This document shows, one piece after another, positions 32,005-44,339 of a DNA stretch of 64,000 nucleotides. A model generated the notes under the pieces. The model worked only from the letters and a program-made list of their open reading frames with translations. It did not search any database and was not told where the DNA came from. This stretch comes from Pomphorhynchus laevis (taxonomy: Eukaryota; Acanthocephala; Palaeacanthocephala; Echinorhynchida; Pomphorhynchidae), in assembly GCA_012934845.2 (NCBI GenBank), contig WNNJ02001737.1, forward strand, positions 1 to 64,000, given 5' to 3'. The position numbers were made by a program, and so were the translations under genes. Position 1 is the stretch's first letter, and each line of letters begins with the position of its first letter.

Positions 32005-32224
32005 TTCACTAAGGTGGCTCGAATATATAATGAGGATGCCTAAGGAAAGCAAACTGATGTTCAGAACACATATAACCGGAAAGAAATCCAAATTAAAAGG
32101 TTGCCTTGCAAACGAGAATTCACAGTTTGTGAATGATCAATTTGGGATACCTAAATTAAAGCGATTAACTCGGAGTAGCTTTGAAAAGTCAAATACGCAA
32201 CCATTTTCAAGTAGTAACTTTTAA
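32005..32224 (+). CDS. Candidate terminal exon, 72 codons
   Basis: Open frame from an AG acceptor (32003-32004) to a TAA: SLRWLEYIMRMPKESKLMF, RTHITGKKSKLKGCLANE, NSQFVNDQFGIPKLKRL, TRSSFEKSNTQPFSSSNF. It is basic, Ser/Asn-rich at the end and has little AT bias, like the tail of a host protein. The opening LRWLEYIMRMP also resembles the LRW.GH..RM motif at the C-terminus of RTE-type proteins, so a transposon fragment is the alternative. Its entry phase does not match 30489-30556 directly. Confidence 0.3.
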
Positions 32225-32899
32225 AGTCACTAACTAAATATAAACTATTTGTTTCTTTTTTGTGGATAATATAATATGCCAACCAAACATATTCACTGGC
32301 ACGCAAATGAAATATTAACAGAATTTATATATAGAAAATATATTGTTATAAAAATATACAATTTTTATATAATAAAATTGGTTTTATTAATTCTACAATT
32401 TTAAATAATTTTTCAAAAATACGATAGTTTTCATTGGTTTATTACTTTTTTTATTTTAAGGTAAATAATTCTAATAATATTTTAAATTGAAAATTTACCA
32501 TTCTTAGAGCATAATTTTTATAAGTTTCATTGCATTAATAAATAATAATAGCATTAAAAAATCAGCATTCTAAATTTTATTTTAAAACTAATTTAATAGA
32601 ACTTTAATAATAAATTACATATTTAACTAAATTTATTTATCATTTTTCATAGACTTTACAATTTAATTTTAAATAAATTTATTATTTAAAAGGTAATTTT
32701 TATAATAGTGTATTTTTATAAAATTAATTTTATAGTATCATCCTTAAATTTTTAAATTATATTATTAAATAATATAATAATCATTAATAATATATAATTA
32801 ATAATCCTTAATAATATAATCATTAAATTAAATAAATATATATTAGTTTTTTAAAGAAAGTTTTTTAATGTTGCAAATGCACACAGACTTTGTGCTTAA

Positions 32900-33118
32900 G
32901 TGCCCACAAAAGCGATACAGATTGAAAAGATAGTTACTCGTTCAGAAGCATTAAACGTAGTTGCTTTTAAAAAAATGGAAGTGAGGATGAAAATCGCAGG
33001 TTATCAGGTAGGGAATTCTAAAGGAGAGGAGCAGCGATATGTAGGGATATACGGCCGAAGTTGGTTGAGTGACGAGGTACGTGTAGCAGAAGAGAAACAC
33101 AGGAACGTAGATGAGTAG
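32900..33118 (+). other. ORF in left arm, 72 aa
   Basis: Charged, Glu/Arg-rich peptide (MKIAGYQVGNSKGEEQRYVG, SDEVRVAEEKHRNVDE). It matches the right-arm ORF codon by codon with both synonymous and amino-acid changes and no frameshift. No family is recognised; transcription is unknown. Confidence 0.3.
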
Positions 33119-33474
33119 AAAGAGAACGAGATAAACTCAGCGTTGGCTGATAGAGATAAGAAGGAGATTTACAATGAAGAAGGAGATAAGTTAGACAAAG
33201 AAGACGAGAACTTTGTTTTGTTTAAACTTGTTATTTGGCGATATATTCCAATAGTATAAAAATAAATTTCCTTTTATGAAATTTAAGTTAAACCTCTTCG
33301 TGATCTATCAAAACATCTAATTTCTTCGCGCATGTACCTAATGTGTTATGGGTTTTACCCTCTTCTGTTTCTGTATCTCCTTCTTCTCTGTATCTTCAGA
33401 CCACAATTATTCCTGCTGTAGATAAAACTTGGATGGCTAAGTATTTAACATCATGTTCATTTTCGTTTCTTTGT

Positions 33475-33687
33475 CTAATTTATCGCCTTCTTTGTTGTAA
33501 TTCGACTTATTATCTCTACCAGCCAACTCAAAGTGAATATCGTTCTCTTTCCTTTTCCTACGTTTCTGCGCTTCTCTTCTGCTACCCGTACCTCTTCACT
33601 CAACTTACTTCGGTCATCGATCTCTACATATTGTTGCTCCTCTACATTTGAATTCTCTACCTGATCACCTGTGATCTTCATACTCAC
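33475..33687 (-). other. ORF in right arm, 70 aa
   Basis: Counterpart of the left-arm ORF: MKITGDQVENSNVEEQQYVE, LSEEVRVAEEKRRNVGKG. It extends past the point where the left ORF stops (RTIFTLSWLVEII). The upstream in-frame stop TAA leaves ATG of MKITG or a GTG just before it as possible starts. Confidence 0.3.
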
Positions 33688-33803
33688 TCCCTCTTAGCAA
33701 AAATCAACTACGTTCTATGTTTCGAAACGATCAACCATTGTTTTCAATCTGTATCGCTTTAGTGGGATTTAAGGACACAGTCTGTGTGCATTTGCCACAT
33801 TAA

Positions 33804-36800
33804 ATTTTTTAAATCAATTAAAATTAAAGTTTTTGTTGATATTTTTAGAACAAATAAACATATTCATATACACCTGTGTATAAATAGGGATGTATGAATT
33901 TCAAACCGACACTATTTTCTAAATTAGAGAAGTTTGATCGATAAATAATATTCAGGAAATTATAAACTTCACTGAACCAATTTAATCTTTTCATATCATA
34001 AGCAAGCCATCGATAAGTTATCATTAATTTTCGCTTCAGTTTACATAAATAAAATAAATAACAACAATATATTTACAAGAAAAAAAGTACATATGAGTTT
34101 TCTTGTCAACAACTGGTCGGATGTCGGGTCGTGTTGTAAAATAAAATAAATAAAACATAAATATGAATATGAAAAAATATGTCAAACGTTATTTTTTGCA
34201 AAAGTGGTTTTCTTGAAAACCTATACAAGCTCTACAACGCATATGGGTAACCGGTGGCCTGATTTAGCCGGCCAGGCATTTTCAACCTGTCCGTCGCTAG
34301 AAGAATAGTCAATTTTTCGTACAAAAAGCATTACAAATTATTACATTTTATAATTTTATTACATTTTATAATATTGTGAAAATTATTACATTTTATAATT
34401 CTGGCCCTTCAGGTTATAACAAGATGAAAATATGGCCCCGAAAGTGATCAAGCTTGCCCATTCCTCCACTATAATTTAATATCTCGAATTTTAGCAACAA
34501 ATAAACTAAAATATATTTTTGACTATTAATTAATATTCATATTTAATTAATAACTAAAATTAATCATATTTTAATAAAATATGATTAACGTGTCTAAAGA
34601 CAGATTATATTACGAATTTAAAAATGTGATTGTAATGTGATTTATGCATTAACGTTAAATGGAAATTGCAGTAATCTATCGATTATTTAACATGAGAGTG
34701 ATTTTTTGGTTTGTGGTAGCGTTTATGGCTGCAAATTTTGGTAAAATGTAACGGTTTAATCTTGAGTAACATTTATTTAAGCAAGTATTTCGATGAAATT
34801 TGATTAAACTTTAAATTAAATTTGTTATTCAATAATGTTACTAAATTGTAAATAAAATGTATGCTAAATACCGATGTTTTGACATTTCAAATAGTTTTCA
34901 ACTTCAAATGAGGATGTAGTTCTTTGTATTTACTATTCTTTTTATATTTACTATTAATGACGTAATTCGTTGTTCTTATTGTCTTATTGCAGAGTAAGAT
35001 TTGCATAACATACTGTATAACAATCATATTATATTATTCGCTTATCTGCCGCTTTAAATATTCTACATTCATCTATAAATTTATTCTACATTTATCAGAG
35101 AATGAGCAAAATTTTGCTTGCTTAATTAATCCAACAAATAACGCGCATCATAAATTTAATCGAGAAAAATGAAAACCTTTAAAATTTTTTATAGAAATTA
35201 TAAAAATTTAAAATAAAAATTTATATTTTTTAAATGGTATTTCAAAAATTATTTATAATTCTAATTTGGGATAATTTCCTTACTCTTCATTTCCTCCTTC
35301 ATTTTATACATAGACTGCAAAATAAATTATAATTCTAATCTGTTGATGGGATATCATCCTATGATACTGATGTCTATATCCGTGAACTTAAAACAGATGA
35401 AAAAGATAAAACAGATAAGACTTGATAAATAGATTTTAAGATAAATTTAAAGTTCATGAATTGTAGTGAACATCCTCAAATAGCGATCAGTATATTCCAC
35501 TGAAAGGTACATTGATAATATGAAAATTTCATCTACACATATTTTGAGTAATACAAATATTATCTTTATAATATTATAAAGATATTATATGTGATCTTTA
35601 TATTTTTGGGGAACAGATAAGGATAACAATTAATATGTTACCGGTAAATTGACTCTATTTGAACCGAAATAAAACTTATAATAGGTTTTATAAAGCTCAT
35701 GAAAGACTTATAAAAAGGCAATATAAAAACATTAGATTTTAACATATAGATTTTATAAAACTTATGAGAGGTTGCCGAAATTGGTCCTATTTAAACCTAA
35801 TTATAATTGATATCTACATATAGCAATATCACATCTGCAGATTGTAATATTCCATCTACAGCTACATTAGAATAAATGCTATGCTAATTTTGAAAAACCA
35901 AAGTTGACCGAAATTGTTCAATTGCAAAGCCATATTTGTGAATCTCAGTTCATAATCTCCGGCAAGTGTAATATATCAACAAAATGCCTTTCGAATTATT
36001 GAATTGATAATAAAATTCTAAATTTTGATAAAATCACGGACTTACAATTTAAATTTAATGTAAAATTTAAATCTCCGTTAACTTGCCATTACTGGGCGAC
36101 CAAATTCCACCAACAAAAATAATCTAAAATGATCACAAATTAAAAAAGATACATTAAATGAAAACGTTGTGTTAATATCATAAATGCAAACAGTTGTTAC
36201 GCATATTGCTGTTATTTTTTTGTTATTTTTTTTCTCTGGAAAATGTGCATTCTAGAAAACTTTATTACAAAACAAAAAATTACAAAGAGGCTGCAAGAAC
36301 GTTGTTGTTTTTTTATTTCTTATTATATTTATTACTACGCTTACAACATGGTGGCATATTACTAAAATTATAAACTGCAAAATGCATTTCTAATAAAAAA
36401 ATACTTATCAATTATTCTGAGAAAAACAACGTGGCCATTAAAGCGAAAATGTTTAAAAATACAATGATGTCCCATGCCTACTGAAAAAAATTGAAAAAAT
36501 TGACGTAAAATAACGTTAATTATAAAGTACTCTATTTTTATTCTTAACTCATATTTAGTTTAAATTCTCGTAATTATAAAGTAAAGAACGAGAATAAAAG
36601 ACTTATTCCACACTTTCGTTGAAAATTACAACAAGAAATTCTGCTTATTTTCGTTTTAATCTACTTTTGCTATATTTATCAAAAATAGACAGTCTACAAA
36701 AACAAAAAACGCTTCTCAGTTTAAGAAATCTTAATAAAAATCAATATTTATTTTTTCTTAAAAGATATTTTATTTTTTTGGCAGACATGTAATAGCATTA

Positions 36801-38002
36801 AATGATTTTCATAGTTTTCGATAAGCAGATAAATTATGAATTTTTAGACAAAATCAAATGATATAAATTTTATGCAAAATATATAAAAGCTTCAGGTGTA
36901 CTTGTAAAAATGAGTGGTTTTCTAATCACTCTTAAACATCTGCAAACATTGACAAATATTTTTTTGACAGAAAATTACAATTACATGCTTATTAGAACAT
37001 ATTTTTGAAATACGCACCAAATCAAGTATGATGTGATATCATTAGAAATATCGAATTGAATACATATTTATTAATATGTAATCAATCTTACTAATCAATC
37101 GTACTAGTATGCAATAATCGTACTTAGAAATTGAAGAAATCTTTTTTGTTAAGTATCAAAAGTTAATTTTTGGCGATATTCAAATACTTTTAAAGCAGAA
37201 ATTATACTTTATATTATTATATACTGCTATAAATATGGTGATATATGCTAAATATAACAGCATATTACTTCCATAATAATACAGAGATTGATCTAAAGTA
37301 TAAGTCTACTCTAGTTGTTGTAAGTACAAGCATCTATTGAAAATAAACGAATACAAGATGATTTTAACTTTCTTAAGTGAAGGCATGTTTAGCATTCCTT
37401 CCTGCAAAATTAAATATTTTAAATATTAAGAACTTTTAAATTGAACACAATAATATTTCAGCTAAAATTTTTTATTCGTTAATTTTAAAAACAATTTAAA
37501 ATTTAAATATACTATTTGTTAAGTCGTTCAATCTAAAAAAAATTTAAAATATGTATTTATATTTATTATTTAAATATAATATAATTATTATTAATATATT
37601 TATAGTGATAATAATCTTGCAAAAAAAGGTTATCAAAAACTTAATAATTAAATAAAAATATAATAAAAATATAATAAAATTTTTTATTTTATGTAAAATA
37701 TAATTTTTATGTAAATTATATTGTTATAAACGATTGGAAATTTATATTAATCTTTGACAAAGATCAACTTTGTAAGATAATTCATAAGCGTTCATTTTGA
37801 ATCCCTTAAAATTTTAAAAATACAATAAGGGTTCACGGAAACATTTCAGTTATGTATTTAGCGAATTCTGAATCTGTTAATCTGTCATCATAATTTTAAA
37901 ATTCTTACACAAATGGTACACTCCAGTTGAATATTCGGTAAATAACATAAAATCTGAACTTTTTGACTTCTATTGATACTCTTAAATAAATATAACATAA
38001 TT
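33804..38002. other. AT-rich desert
   Basis: Nothing definite. A GC-balanced patch of about 70 bp lies at 34240-34310 ('ggtggcctgatttagccggc'). A 30-codon ORF ending near 34746 contains a hydrophobic MRVIFWFVVAFMAANFG that would suit a signal peptide exon, but its donor is weak. Confidence 0.35.
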
Positions 38003-38175
38003 TAATATAATTATAATTTAAATAAATTATAATTATATTGATAATAATTTAAATAAATTATAATTTAATATAATTATAATTTAAATAAATTATAATTATA
38101 TTGATTATAATTTAAATAAATTATTATTTAATATAATTATAATTTAAATAAATTATAATTATATTGATTATAATT
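38003..38175. repeat. Tandem repeat, 63-bp period, almost pure A/T
   Basis: 'taatataattataatttaaa' starts at 38003, 38066 and 38129. The units are composed of A and T with a single G ('ttgat'). Confidence 0.8.
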
Positions 38176-38860
38176 ATATTATATTAATATAAATACAATT
38201 TACGTGATTTGATTCAAAAATGAATGAATTTCATTATAATAAATAAAAAGAAAAAAATTTCATTATAATAAAAAGAAGTTAATGTACTTATTTCTTGCAT
38301 TTCTTCTGCGTATTACTGAGCACAAGCACGAAAAGTAAATATATTTATTTTCATGCCTACAGTAATGTTGTATTCACCAACATTTACTCCATATATTTAG
38401 TAATTAGTGTGGTTGAATAATACGCTTAGCTACACCATAGATTATTTATGTGACAGAAACCCTTGCCATGTAATAATTTGTCATTCTCGTAAGTAAACTG
38501 ACGAATATACATATCACCTTTATTTATTATGAATTACAACACATTGTGAATACTCTCGATTCTTCTTAATTGCTGTAATTAAATAAATACGGATTAAAAA
38601 ATGTCAGCATAACAATTTGGTACAAATAATTTGCTATAAAAAGTTACCATAAAAATACAACAAATTTCCTTCTTTGATATCAAATTTGCAAGATTACATT
38701 TTCAGTCATCAAAATTAAGATTTAAGCTTTTTAATTACGGCTTTCACAGATTAGTTTTAAATTATCTAGATAAGCTAACTGAGTTTACGTACTTTATATT
38801 AATTAAAAATAATGCTAAATAAAATATAAAATATAAATAATTAATAATTGTTATATAAAA

Positions 38861-38996
38861 TTTCATAACTTATATCAAGGTAAATTTAAAATTTAAAATA
38901 AAAGTCAATTTTAATGAATTGACTAATAAATAACAAACATCGTAGCATAATATGGATTATAGGTCATCAGGAGGAATTGCTATGTGTGGTGGTGTT
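38861..38996 (+). repeat. Repeat family R, copy 2
   Basis: Shares its first 80 bp almost exactly with copy 3, 430 bp downstream ('tttcataacttatatcaagg'), including the GTCAATT/AATTGAC hairpin and 'taataaataaca'. It continues with 'ggattataggtcatcaggag' and 'aattgctatg'. It lacks the 'aggtttcg' end. Confidence 0.75.
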
Positions 38997-39237
38997 ATTG
39001 ATCTCAAAATTGACAACATGAATGGCTGTGGAAGCAACGCGGCAATAACAATGGAACTTGGTTTGTTATTTTAATTGTTAAAAGCATAAAAGCAGCACCG
39101 CGCTGTTAACATTTTGTATAAAGCTTTTTGTTTTACAAAAAAAAAGATTTTTCTGTTTTGCAACTGTATTTTGCTACAAGCAAAGTGGGCTACAGAAAGT
39201 AGACTGACAACAAGATGAGCTATTTTGTTACACTATG

Positions 39238-39285
39238 CAGGTGGTAGTCTTTCATGGTTCCCCTGCAACAAAGCAAAAACTTAAT
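39238..39285 (+). mobile_element. Small LINE-A RT fragment
   Basis: 'gtggtagtctttcatgg' and 'caacaaagcaaaaacttaa' match 6063-6108 of LINE-A copy 1 (codons for QVVVFHGFPATKQKLK). Under 50 bp survive, directly in front of family R copy 3. Confidence 0.7.
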
Positions 39286-39290
39286 CTAAA

Positions 39291-39465
39291 TTTCATAACT
39301 TATATCAAGGTAAATTTAAAATTTAAAATAAAAGTCAATTTTTATGAATTGAATAATAAATAACAGACGAAGTATCATAAGGATAAGATGTTTTTAAGAT
39401 GAACTGCTATGTAATCAGGTTTCGACCCGTATTCTTAGACCCAACATAGCAGCGGGACCAACTAC
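39291..39465 (+). repeat. Repeat family R, copy 3
   Basis: Same order as copy 1, through 'agatgaactgctatgtaatc' and 'aggtttcgacccg'. CTGCTATG-type and CATAGCAG-type sequences bracket the 3' part on the other strand, which allows a hairpin. Confidence 0.75.
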
Positions 39466-42438
39466 ATTTCATTCAAATTGGGATTTATTCGGATTGTGCT
39501 AATATCGTTATTATCTTTAATAATAATGGATGGTTATTTGGCTATAACGAGTGTAAAAGGCCAGAACGTAGAATTTAAAAAATAAACAAACCCCAATCCA
39601 TGTCTTAAAATTAGAAGAAATCGAATTTAGAAAATATGAAAGTTGATATTCTGCATCCTTTCTAGGCCAGGCTTATCAAATTTATTTTCTAATAAAACTG
39701 ATAAAATGGCAAAAGTGGTTGGTGCAGGTAGCATTTGTAGGTGCAAAATCGTAAATTTACAATATGTCACAAATGACTGATTTGATGTTAACCTTGTGTA
39801 CAAAGTGAGAAAAATCTTTCTTGTATAGAGTGTAGTTTGCGTGATTTATGTTTAATGCATTACGAGGAAGAATTCCACCATTCACTTTGTCACTTTATAA
39901 TCCTTTTGTAAAGCAAGTGTAACTCGCAATTAGAGATAGATTGGTGTCTGCTGAGTTAATGAGATTAAAATGACGAAAGTGAATTTAGGATATGATAGAT
40001 TTTGTAGGCCGTTACCTGACTAATTAAGAAACTTACTCCATAGAAAGAATATGCCTTGAGTAACTCTTTTAAACTTTTTTACTTTTATGTGGCTCTGCAT
40101 TCGTTGCATCAAGGCGTAATTTTTTTTTCAAGTCAAGATATAACATTACCTCGAAAATTTAAAAATAGCGTATGTATCTAAAATTATAGACAATAAAACA
40201 AAAAATTGCTTAATCGCAGAAGCTAATCTCGCTGTGATTTATTCCTGTTCGAAGCGATGGCGAACAGTTTTGCTGTAAATACATCGTATTTTATTCATAG
40301 AAACTGAATTGTATTTTAAAATGCTAACTTGATATGAATTATATAACAATTATTAATTATTAATTGACTTTAACTGTTTAACTTCTGCTATTTTCGCTGT
40401 TTTTAACTGCGTTACCGTTATCAATGAAGTGTAATCATTCCTAACTAGAGAACACATGCGAGATAACCCTTGAATATGCTGCCAGGAGATTGTAATGAGC
40501 CAAAGCAATCAATGCAAGATGATCGGTAGTCTTAATTAAAAAGTGCTAAAAGTCTAGCAAATAAAATGTTACGCGATTTGTATTTTATCCTTATTTTAAC
40601 AATCGGAAATCGTACTGTCAAAGCAATTATAATTTTTGTAACTTCTCCCAACTAAAATAAATTGATTGTTGTTGCATTTAATCATTTTCTACAATTTATA
40701 AATAAATTCACAAAGGTTTGGTCACACTTTCCGAATGATACATTGCGGCTATTTCAAAAGCGACATGGATCATTTGCATAATACGTGATTTATTCAATGC
40801 AATCTCGTATATGTTTTAGACATTTGTATCAAATACTGTGAAAGTGATGGCCCGAGTCTCTCGTTATAAACGCAATTTGATTAAAGTTGTTCTTTCATAT
40901 TGTAATCATTTTTAAAATAAGGTCAGTGAACATTAACATTATTAGGCGATCACATCAAATTATTCTAATACTTGCATATTAAAAGCATTTAGCAAGTAAC
41001 TTATGACCAAAACTTAAAGCAAACTTAGTAAATGCTAAGACTGATCATGCTAACATGTTCATATTGTTGCCGGTTATAGTTTAGAGAGAATGCTTAATAA
41101 TAACAAAGAAACTTTTTGGAACTTTACGAAAATTTAGATATCAAAATAGATTAGTAATAGTAAAAATTACTAATTATTGGTGCCAAAATACCTAATAATC
41201 CTGTGTCACAAGTTTTTTTCCATACGCTGAAATGATTATGATAAGTCACACTATGATCGAAATCAGAAGTGGGAGGACGTAAAAGTAGAGAGAAAATATC
41301 AATTACATCTGATATGACAACGATACAATGCTGCTCGAGGTTGTTTCCGATTATCTAAGTATTTAAGATACCTGGAAGTCGAATATAAGTTAACAATATT
41401 TGAAATTTCTGATGACACTGAACGTTGCTTTAATCATATCTATAAGCAAACAGCAATCCACTACATGTCAGTATTGATAGATCTCATCAGCTACTGATCA
41501 AATACCTACATTTCACGTTTCGGGCCTTTTAATATTGGCTGACGATTACTCGAATCACATGCTTTATTGGCATTTAGATTGAATGATAAACTTTCGTCTT
41601 ACATTTTACAAATTTAAATAAAATCATTTCTGATTTAAAATAAAATCAGCAAAGTTATGGAAAGGTTCAACCTTCAATTTTGAAAACCTACCTTTTTTTG
41701 AAATTAATTACTATTATCAAACTAGTCATCTATAGTTTGTTCCTAATTTTAACTTAATTTAATTACGCAGTCATTGTTACCATTGAAATTGTGATGACTA
41801 TTTTATTCTGCACTGTACTGCAGAGTGACTGTTAATTAGATTTCAGTGGACTTGAAGCTACCAATTACCTTAATAAGATGAAATTACTTTGAAAATAGTT
41901 GATAAAGCCACTTACTAGATCACGATAGAGTATAATATAGTTACGGCTTCTTTCTCATAAACCCGGTACAATGAAAGCGAAGTATAATTTATTGAAACAT
42001 AAATTATTAAGCACCACGATTTCATGTAAATGTAATGAATAAATCAATTATAAATCAATTATCATTTCATCATTTAGACAGCTTTATTTCACTAATCATT
42101 TTTAGCATCACCATATAAACAGACCACCAAGCACAAAATAATGAAGACAAATCTAAAACTGGAAGTTAAAACATATATAGGTGATGATTTATTTATTTCA
42201 ATTATTTAAAAGCACTATTAAAGATAATATTATGGATTATAAAATTATTTATTTACTTCAATTATGATAAAGATATAAAAATATATTATATATAAATATA
42301 TATAAATATATATGATATTAAAGATAATATTATGGATTATAAAATAGATTATAAATTAATTATAGATTATAGTATTTATAATAAATTAATTTATGCAATA
42401 CAAACATATTGGCATATTGGCTGATAATTAATAATGAG
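39466..42438. other. AT-rich desert
   Basis: No gene or repeat recognised. A duplicated 30-bp AT-rich block ('aagataatattatggattat') occurs at 42217 and 42315. Confidence 0.35.
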
Positions 42439-42540
42439 TTTAATCAAAGAAGCAGTTTACTGCTTCTTTGATTAAAGAAGGTTACTTCTTTGATTACTGC
42501 TTCTTTGATTACCGCTTCTTTGATTCACTGCTCTGTTGAT
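42439..42540. repeat. Palindrome followed by 15-bp direct repeats
   Basis: Arms of 18 bp (42439-42456 and 42459-42476; core TAATCAAAGAAGCAGT / ACTGCTTCTTTGATTA) with a 2-nt spacer, then further copies of 'ctgcttctttgatta' near 42483, 42498, 42514 and a worn one near 42528. Confidence 0.85.
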
Positions 42541-42703
42541 TATCACTATCGTTCATCGAGATAGTGGGATTGTAAAATAAAACTCGTTTTATTATTTATA
42601 AATATTATTTTTAAATTTATCTATGATTAACGAGTTAATTACTTTAACTTTTTATGTTTTAACCTCCTGTTTTAGATTAGTATGTCCTTTGTATTATGTT
42701 TAC

Positions 42704-42732
42704 CTGATGATAGTTACCAGCGAAACGTTGTC
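42704..42732 (+). ncRNA. Degenerate hammerhead-like motif
   Basis: CTGATGA (42704-42710), an 11-nt segment TAGTTACCAGC, GAAA (42722-42725), then CGTTG and TC, with AC/GT able to form a short stem III. The stem II segment no longer pairs well (it looks like a worn TGGT/ACCA) and stem I is not complementary. The same wording, CGAAACGTTGTC, is common in PLE terminal repeats as far as I recall. Probably an inactive relic. Confidence 0.4.
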
Positions 42733-43689
42733 AAGTTCTTTACACTTTGTATCAAATAATTAATTATCAAAGTTTTTGCAGTTTTATTCAAAATCGGAAG
42801 GACCAGCAATAAACCGGACTATGGCATACTGTTGTGTCACTTAAATAGACTATCTAAAATGAAAATGAAGTGGGATCAGTTTTAGATTAATATAAGCTTT
42901 CATTTGAGATTAGGAAGTGCGCATTTGTAAATCGAATATCAAAAGTTATACCATCCAATGTGGTCAACTTAAGGTATTTTGCACACTTAATTTAATGACA
43001 ATACCAGAACAAACGAAGAATTTACACGAATAGAGATTAAAGAAAATAATTAGTAAATAAACTCATTAAAGTTTAAGTGCTAATTTTCGTTAATGAATAA
43101 AATAGCAATTTTAATTACCATTAAATTATATTTGATGTAATAAAATATAAATATTTTAAATTCCATTTGAATTACGTTATATTTGCATCTACAATGACAA
43201 TAGTTTGATAAAGAGTGCACTAGGGCAATTAAAAAGTCCTTGGGCTATTAATAATGTAACATTAAACATATTACTATCATGTTTGTTACAACATACAAAT
43301 ATTACTAAAAACAAGAAGTTAACAGGAGAGTGCTAAATTAGATTTATTCATTTTCTCCCAGATATAAAAAACAAGGTTCATTAATTAATTTGTATCTTCT
43401 CTAATGATGCATTAATATTGTTATTTAGCGAAACAAATTAAATAAGTGATCGATAATATTCATTACAGAGCTATAATCGAGTATCATAAGAGAAGCTTGT
43501 TTACAATCAACAGAAGATTTTACACAGTAAATATATCAGATTTCTAATTTACTTAATACAAGGCTATTATTATAATATGAAATGCAAAAGCATTATTTGC
43601 ATAAAGAACGCAAAATCAATTTGTAATAATTCGCAATATTTTTATATACAGGCAATCAACAGAGTATATATCCGAAAAGTAAACCATCC

Positions 43690-44333
43690 TTAGAATATAA
43701 TTTATTTTACGCGGCAAATGTGGACGTGGTCACTTCAGGTCCACAAATAGGTGCGAAAGGAAGAGGAGCGAATGTTAAAGAGAGGCAGTTCCATGCTAGT
43801 GTTCCAGGAACACGGTGTGCGCGAAAGCAGTTGTTAGTGCAATAATTAGGAATGACTAAGATACCTGTGTGATCGGATCGTAGAGTTAGATAAGATATGT
43901 GGACATATTCTTAGAAAGGAAGTTTAAGATACCATAGTAAGTCGGATGCACATATACGAAAAACAAGAAATAGTAAAATAATGGTCACGCGTCGAGAAAT
44001 GCTAGACCAATTGAAAATCAATAGATGACAAGAAATATGATCAAAGCTTTGTAAGCTTCGTAATACGATACAAGAGGATGTGTGGATAACGTGTTAAAGA
44101 GGGCATAATAAGGTTTCGAGTGAGTTTGCTAGTAGCCTGAGACAATGGTTCAGTTACGAACAGAGAAACGAGGAAAGATGTTGTCTGCATATGTGCGGAT
44201 TAATTATTTTATGAATACGTCGAAGGTCACGGAGAAGAAAAGAGCAAGAGCGAACCTTTTTGGGAACAAAGGGTACAAGAGATTTGATTTAGCATTATTA
44301 TGTTTTGTTTATTTTATAATTATATTAGATTAA
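43690..44333 (+). other. GC-richer island with a weak ORF
   Basis: Several hundred bases less AT-rich than the flanks, with broken open stretches in plus frames, the longest being 44145-44333 (MVQLRTEKRGKMLSAYVRIN, then KKRARANLFGNKG). It looks like a decayed coding element, perhaps retroelement gag, but no motif proves this. Confidence 0.25.
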
Positions 44334-44339
44334 TAATTA

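Larger units (their letters stand above)
29271..32867. other. AT-rich region with two candidate exons
   Basis: Apart from 30489-30556 and 32005-32224, no coding or repeat signal is clear. Confidence 0.35.
32868..33803. mobile_element. 935-bp element with long inverted arms carrying related ORFs
   Basis: Left arm 32868-33218 and right arm 33468-33803 are inverted, diverged copies; the ends read 'gttgcaaatgcacacagact' and its mirror 'agtctgtgtgcatttgccac'. Each arm has an open frame directed inward (32900-33118 plus, 33475-33687 minus) sharing MKI.G.QV.NS..EEQ.YV, then RS.LS.EVRVAEEK.RNV. About 45 codons align without an indel. The 250-bp middle has no ORF of note. It could be an inverted duplication of one exon-like unit or a foldback element. 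Confidence 0.65.

Noticed and set aside
34650-34750. Short ORF with signal-peptide-like MRVIFWFVVAFMAANFG.
   Set aside because: Very short, weak donor site and no partner exon; hydrophobic stretches are frequent in AT-rich DNA.
41470-41525. CGAAACG and CTGATGAG on minus.
   Set aside because: Order and flanks do not allow stem II pairing; not a hammerhead.
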